From Gamsiella multidivaricata (lineage: Eukaryota; Mortierellomycota; Mortierellomycetes; Mortierellales; Mortierellaceae): a stretch of DNA of 64,000 nucleotides. The translations under genes were made by a program, and so were the position numbers. Positions 58,261 to 64,000 of this stretch are shown piece after piece. Below the pieces are notes generated by a model, which searched no databases, had not been told where the DNA came from, and saw only the letters and a program-made list of their open reading frames with translations. Location: the NCBI RefSeq assembly GCF_025024155.1, contig NW_026251768.1, positions 124,001-188,000 of the forward strand, read 5' to 3'. Numbering within the stretch: the first letter of the stretch is position 1; each line of letters begins with the position of its first letter.

Positions 58261-58580
58261 GGCGAGGTGCGGTCTGGAGCGAGGAAGTGAAAGGAAGGAT
58301 TGTAGTAATGCAGGTCCAGTTTACTTCCACATAAAAAAAAAAAAAAAAAAAAAGCGGAGACGTGGCTTTGTGCCCTATTCAAAACACAGACCAGTTGAGA
58401 ATTAACTGTGATGGGAAATACCTCTGTTGTAATGTGGAATTAGTAGTCTGCGTGACTGTTCGCTCACTTCACTTACTTCCATTCAAGACCCCAAAAACGA
58501 ATAAATAGTCCTTGCACCTTAGGGAACTTCGTTTCCTTTCTCTTGTTCTTCATCCCATTACTCCTAAAATTCTATCCATC
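58261..58580. promoter_or_regulatory. Divergent intergenic region NSA2 / P5CDH
   Basis: 320 bp between outward starts, with an A-tract at 58333-58354 and a C/T-rich leader before the P5CDH ATG. Both promoters must be here; no defined element recognised. Confidence 0.45.
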
Positions 58581-61197
58581 ATGTCCGTTCCTACTGCAAC
58601 CTTGGCCACCTTCAAGATCCCCTCTGTCACCAATGAGCCCATGGTACGACTCGACTTATCTATTCTTTCATAAGTGCATCGTCTAAGCAGAGATCTGTCT
58701 AGTGCACATGCCCTGCGCTCTCTCTCACTCTAACCAAACAACCGATTCCCCCCTTCTTGAATCCATTACTTAGAAATCCTATGCTCCTGGCTCTGCCGAG
58801 CGTGCTGCTCTCGAGGTTGCCTTGAAGGAGCTCCGTGCTCAGCTTCCCCTCGACATTCCCTGCATTGTCAACGGACAGGAGGTATGAAAAAGCTGCTCCA
58901 ACTACCCGTTTATCTTCCACCTATCTCATTCAGCAGTCTATTCTAAATGGGCCATGACTGACGACGACATTCTCTTTTCGAATGAATTAGGTCCGCACTG
59001 GCATCATGGAGAAGCAGGTCATGCCCCACGAGCACAAGACCGTCGTCTGCAACTACCACAATGCCGACGAGGCCCTCGTTGCCAAGGCCATTGACGGCGC
59101 TTTGGCTGCCAAGGAGGACTGGGAGAACACCCCTTTCAGCGACCGTGCTGCCATCTTCTTGAAGGCGGCTGACCTCGCCTCCACCAAGTACAGGTACAGT
59201 GAACTTTTCTGGCAGCACCCTGATTACACCGTCTACGAATTTATTTATTTTTACGTTCAAGACGTACACTGGACGGATTGGCCCCTGTCCCCTTTTTTTC
59301 GTTTTATCCATGGCGCTCCACTTCCACCTCAGAACTCTATTGCTCTTTTGTTGAGGAATGGTGACTCCTCATGGAAGTTAGTGTGCTTGTGGGTCACTTA
59401 ATATTTGTGTGATCTGATCGTTTGAATGAGCCCATGGGGTGTGGGAAAAAAGAGGATGTTGTTCCCGCGCAGACAAAAGAGGAAACGATTCATTTTTACC
59501 AAAGGATCCAGGGCAGAAATCAGCATTTTCGGGTCCTTTGGGCATTTTTGCGCTGCAAAAGATTCTCTTGGTGCTGTGCGTGTATCCACTTATGAATGAC
59601 TTGTTATGGACATTTCTTTTTTTTTTTTTTGGATCCCCGTTTTGGCTAGCTGGTTACCCGGTCGGTACCTTCCTGTCTTAGCCTCATCTTTTGCCTTGGT
59701 ATTCATTCTCAGTCCTGCCTATCTCGATGTGGATTTTGGCCGTTTATGCCAATGACGCCACTTTGCCCCTACTTGAAATCCCGACGTTTTCTATGACCCA
59801 TACCTCAGTCAAACACCACATTTTGCTTGCTAAAAACGTACTTGATCTACTGAATCATTGTTTTCAACTCCAGCATCCAATGTACTAACTAGCACTCGTA
59901 AATTGCTTATGATGCATCTAGACACAAGATCATGGCTGCCACCATGCTTGGTCAGGGAAAGAACGCCTGGCAGGCTGAAATCGATTCTGCTGCAGAGATG
60001 ATCGACTTCTGGCGCTTCGGTGTCAAGTTCGCTGAGGAGCTCTATGCAGTCCAGCCTCCTCAGAACTCTGCCGGTACCTGGAACCGCACTGAGTACCGTC
60101 CCTTGGAGGGATTTGTCTTTGCTGTCTCGCCCTTCAACTTCACCGCCATCGGTGCTAACTTGGCTGGTGCTCCTGTCTTGATGGGCAACGTCTGCGTCTG
60201 GAAGCCCGCCCCTGCGGCTACCTATGCCTCGTATGTTGTCTACCAGATCATGAAGGAGGCTGGTCTCCCCGACGGTGTCATCCAGTTCATCCCCGGTCCC
60301 GCCCCCGAGGTCGTCGGCCAAGTCTTGAAGCACCCCGAGTTTGCTGCCCTCCACTTTACTGGCTCGACCCACGTCTTCCGCAAGCTCTGGAAGGACATTG
60401 GTAACAACATCGAGAACTACAAGTCCTACCCCCGCATTGTCGGAGAGACCGGTGGCAAGAACTTCCATATGGTCCACAAGACCGCCAATGTCACGTCCGT
60501 TGTCAACAACACCATCCGCTCCGCATTCGAGTACCAGGGCCAGAAGTGCTCTGCCTGCTCCCGTGCTTATTTCCCTGACAACCTGTGGCCCGAGATCAAG
60601 AAGAACATTGTTGAAATCCACAGCCGCATCAAGGTCGGTAGCGTTGAGAAGGCTGACAACTTTATGGGACCTGTCATCAACCAGGTCTCGTTCGACAAGA
60701 TCAAGGGCTTTATTGAGTGGGCCAAGGCTGATGCCGAGTCTGAGATTATTGCTGGAGGCACGTATGACGACTCTGTCGGTTACTTTGTCCAGCCCACCAT
60801 CATTGTCACGACCAACCCCAAGTCGCGCACCATGACCGAGGAGATCTTCGGACCCGTTGTCACAATTTACGTCTACAAGGCCGATGAATATGAGAGCACC
60901 TTGGACTTGGTCGCCAACTCGTCTGCTTACGCCTTGACTGGTGCGTTGTTCTCCCAGGATCGCTATGCCACCATCTTGGGTGCCAACAAGCTCCGCAACG
61001 CTGCCGGCAACTTTTATATCAACGACAAGTGCACCGGCGCCGTTGTTGGCCAGCAGCCCTTCGGTGGCGGACGTGCCTCGGGCACCAACGACAAGGCCGG
61101 CTCTGCCTCCATCCTGTCCCGCTTTGTCTCTCCTCGTTCGATCAAGGAGTCCTTTGTCGACTTGGAGGACTTTGTCTACCCTTCCAACTTGGTCTAA
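58581..61197 (+). CDS. PUT2: Delta-1-pyrroline-5-carboxylate dehydrogenase (ALDH4)
   Basis: NAD-dependent enzyme that oxidises glutamate semialdehyde/P5C to glutamate, second step of proline catabolism. Four exons in phase: 58581-58643, 58774-58881, 58991-59193, 59922-61197; 549 aa. N-terminal text SVTNEPM-KSYAPGSAERAAL and NGQEVRTG fits fungal and animal P5CDH. The catalytic region has VGETGGKN (general-base Glu), the nucleophile Cys at about C334 in YQGQKCSACSRAYFP, EEIFGPVVTIYVY and QQPFGGGRASGTNDKAG. The first ~20 residues (MSVPTATLATFKIPS) are only weakly presequence-like, so mitochondrial import is assumed from the family. Intron 3 (728 nt) is far longer than other introns here, and the strong codon bias creates a long empty antisense frame. 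Very secure enzyme call. Confidence 0.97.
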
Positions 61198-62408
61198 GAT
61201 ATTTTTTTCATCCACCTATCACCATTTTTTTGCATATAAACTTACACCCCCAACACGCATCCTTTAACTATCACCGCTCTGAAAAATATTAGCCGTGTGT
61301 CCCGCGGTAATAAATTAAAGCCAAGCGTTTGAATGCCTTGAAAAACACGGGATGTTGACAGATCGCATGGCCTGATATTCATCGCCTTGACACCTGGATA
61401 TCTTACAGTCTCGCTCTGCAAAGAAGGGATACGCTTCTAAAGGCAGAAATGGAAGGGCGCTGAGTAGGTGCCTAGATATTACAATGAATCGAATGTGTTT
61501 CTCTTTATCCGTTTGTGCCCATCGTCTTTAGCTACTTTTACTATCTCACAAGATACGACACAATGAGGCAGAGAGTATAACACGGTACCCACTCCGCTGA
61601 TAACACAAGGCATGACTCACGGCGTGTATCTTACATCAATGTAAGGGACCTTTACTGTTGCTGTTCCTTAGATACATAGACGTATAAACAAAGTGATAGG
61701 CAATAGGTGTTGATAGAGTCTTTTTTATGCGTGGAAAATATCATGGATGAAGCCTGCGGTAAAAGACATGTGTATGATGCTCTGTTTTTGCCAAGGTACA
61801 TTATCCGCGACCGTGTTACTGTTGTGCATGATTTACAAGGCGTGATCAAGAGAGCCGTGGAGAGACGATATTGTGGCAGCACGTAGAGGAAAGGCAAGCG
61901 CAGATGGTATGATGATAAGCGAGATCTATGACGATTTTCAACAGAGAAAAGCATACTCTCATAGTCCTTACTGACATGCAGCTTAGTTACCCCGGACTAT
62001 TTGCTTCCGCAGTAGTTTCTGTTGCCACGCGAGGCGTCTGGTTAAAATTGGTGGCAATCCATAGCCCTTAAGCAAGATTTGCCGCCAATTGTCGTAAACA
62101 GACGCGGCGCCCATTGGCGGGACTTGCAGAAAAAAAAAAAAAAAAAAGAGTTGAGGGCGGTGCTTACTCGTCATATATACATAGCATACCCTTTGTTCAC
62201 CCTGCCAATCGCTCCTTCCATTGTTGCCATTGACACCCTCTCGCGTTTGCTTCTCCATTCTGTTTACACGAACCGAAGGTGCTTCTCAGCGACGTTTGCC
62301 CGTTTTTCGCTCGATTAAGAACAAAGTACATGTGACCTTTCATTGAATCTAACAGGCTTTTTTCGTTTTTTTGTTAAACTTGACATAACCGAGTCCAGCC
62401 TGTCCCCA
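61198..62408. other. 1.2-kb intergenic region
   Basis: 3' region of P5CDH and upstream region of the last gene. Contains a short copy of rad9 exon-2 sequence (61776-61798) and an A-tract (62130-62147). No gene supported. Confidence 0.5.
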
Positions 62409-64000
62409 ATGCCAGCTCCAGCTACACTTTCAGCGAGCAAATGTACAGCCTCGAGCTCTAGAATGCTCGTTTATATTGGCTGCAGGGGTCCTCAAGGGGT
62501 CTTGTCGATTACCGGCAAACGAACACCCTGCTCCTCCTCCGCCTGGCAACGACAGCAACAGCAACAGCGACGTCTCGGACACTCTTGGATTTCAGGACAC
62601 CCTCGCAGCATCCTCTACAAACCGTCCACTGCTAATAACAAGGCTAGCAGTGCTGGCTATACCGGTGGAATGAGCGGTTGCAATTCAGGAATCAGCGGAT
62701 CTCCCTCGAACGGTGCTAGTAACAGCAGCAGCGGGAACTTCTCTACGTTCCTAGACTTTGCGGGCAATGGTCGGTACCAGGCGTACAATCTCGCGCGATT
62801 CTCGACCTTTTCGGCGGTATCCTCGTCTTCATCCTCATCATCTTCATCACCGACTTCGTCGGCCCCGTCAAACCAAGATTCGGGTGTCGCTGGCTCCTCC
62901 ACGAGTTCCCATACGGATAGAGCCCATTCAAACTCCGCACCAGCAGATGCACAGTCACCATCATCATCATCACCGTCATCGTCAACTTTATCCACACCAC
63001 CATCGCCTGTGCCGTCTTCTGGAGCAGGACTCTCGACGTCAACAACAGCGCTCTCTTCCAAAAACTCTCATAATGACAAGGAAGACAAGGAAAACAAGGA
63101 AGATAAAGAGGATGATTGGGCTGTCAACGAGAGCTATTCTGGACACGGCGGACACAGCTTTACATCATCCACCACCGAACCGTCGGACGCGTCTTCGTCC
63201 TCATCGGTAATAGTCCCCTCGAGCTCAAGGATATCTGGTAGATTCTCTCATAATAACGATAGTGATGCAAGCTATGAGCAGTCCCGGACCGCACTAGCGC
63301 CTTCGCTGTTGTCGCCCAAAAGTCCAGAGGCCATTGAAGCCTCATGGCGTCGTACATCCGAGACATTACCTTCTGTAACAAGTCCGCCTCTGAACTCCAT
63401 CTTGTCACCGGGTTCTGCAAATAAGGCTGGCGGTCTAGATCTGAGCTCGAGCACTTTGGTCCAGCAGATGCTCTTTAAGGAGCGGGCACCGCACGCCGAT
63501 AACCCTGAGAGCGAGAATAATGACGAGAAGCAATCAGACGAAGGTAATTCAACAGTCTCCAACTCGCAGGGACTAAATGGCAACTATGAGGACTGGGATG
63601 ACCTGGACCATTTGCTGGATCGGGAGCATAGCCATGGATGAGGACGCAGCACGTCAGATACAGCATAACGGATTTAGTGCAGCAAATATACTCTGCTTTA
63701 CAGTCGTATCCCACACCTTTTTTTTCTTTGCTGAGTCTTATTGTACGAACACTACAATAAAGCTGCGAAATCATCACAGCGCGGGCATCAACTCAACGAT
63801 TATTTAACGACTCTCCTAATTCTGCTTGCCGCATATTTTGGCACTTCTGCGTATGCGTTAGAAAATGGCTTGGCCCGCGTAGATCAGTCCGTACCTGTAG
63901 CACCAGCAAGTCCTTCTTTGACCTCCATGATGTTGAATCAGAGTAGCGTGGACAAGTCATCATCTGGCAATGAAGTGATTTCCTCTCAGACGACCAAACC
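62409..64000 (+). CDS. Unidentified Ser-rich protein with a membrane segment, 3'-partial
   Basis: Exon 1 is open from 62343 with the first ATG at 62409; exon 2 runs off the window. Exon 1 reads to a stop at 63641, but a GTAATT donor at 63544 (phase 1) and a pyrimidine-rich acceptor at 63734-63735 join it to a long open frame, LLYEHYNKAAKSSQRGHQLN then the hydrophobic DYLTTLLILLAAYFGTSAYA. The N-terminus (MPAPATLSASK...SSRMLVYIG..GKRTPCSSSAWQRQQQQQRR) is basic and acid-free, so mitochondrial import is plausible. The middle is Ser/Pro-rich with poly-Ser, followed by a Lys/Glu/Asp block (KEDKENKEDKED). I do not recognise the family; the spliced joint is an inference. Confidence 0.55.

Noticed and set aside
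59830..61215. 461-residue open frame on the minus strand
   Set aside because: Exactly antisense to P5CDH; arises from strong C-ending codon bias. Composition (Gly/Asp/Leu/Val) and lack of any motif mark it as a shadow.
63544..63641. Tail GNSTVSNS...REHSHG as the true C-terminus of the last gene
   Set aside because: Possible, but it begins exactly at a phase-compatible donor and a long membrane-coding frame follows a good acceptor; treated as intron read-through.

Overview
The window is nuclear DNA of a filamentous fungus. Genes are split by many short GT-AG introns (mostly 50-220 nt, often with a CTAAC-type branch site), proteins carry long low-complexity Ser/Gln/Pro stretches, and intergenic DNA is rich in poly-T and microsatellites. 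The gene content fits an early-diverging, Mortierella-like Mucoromycota fungus: an AP-4 accessory protein (tepsin) lost from most Dikarya, a membrane-anchored GH9 glycosidase, a KCH-type fungal K+ transporter and a PIF/Harbinger DNA transposon. The taxonomic call is an inference. Exon models below were joined by hand from GT/AG sites, reading-frame phase and protein-family continuity; no transcript data were available.

Layout. 1-11 kb: 3' part of a CDF zinc transporter; a mitochondrial tRNA 2-thiouridylase (MTU1/SLM3 type), divergent from an EFM5-like eEF1A lysine methyltransferase; a Rab32-like GTPase; a SERHL-type alpha/beta hydrolase containing a 9-nt microexon; and an Xaa-Pro aminopeptidase. 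11-18.5 kb: an orphan single-pass membrane protein, tepsin, and the checkpoint clamp subunit Rad9. 18.9-21.9 kb: a two-gene PIF/Harbinger-like element (Myb/SANT-like protein plus DDE transposase) whose transposase carries a frameshift. 22-33 kb: a TUG/ASPSCR1-like UBL protein, mitochondrial 3-oxoacyl-ACP reductase, pyruvate dehydrogenase E2 and acireductone dioxygenase. 33.6-45.2 kb: a divergent RecA-fold protein resembling SWSAP1, an Abp1/drebrin-like actin-binding protein, an R1R2R3 Myb factor and a transmembrane GH9 glycosidase. 45.2-48.7 kb has no gene I can support. 48.7-64 kb: KCH1-like transporter, ALG5, pyruvate dehydrogenase E1 beta, NSA2, delta-1-pyrroline-5-carboxylate dehydrogenase, and the 5' part of an unidentified membrane protein running off the right edge.

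Functional links. Five genes are probably mitochondrial (MTU1, OAR1-like, LAT1/E2, PDB1/E1 beta, P5CDH). The E1 beta and E2 genes of one complex lie about 23 kb apart on the same strand. Rad9 and the SWSAP1-like protein both point to DNA-damage handling. The GH9 tail carries repeated PxxPxR-type motifs, the kind of ligand bound by SH3 domains such as those of the neighbouring Abp1-like protein; that link is a hypothesis only. No rRNA, tRNA or CRISPR array was recognised.
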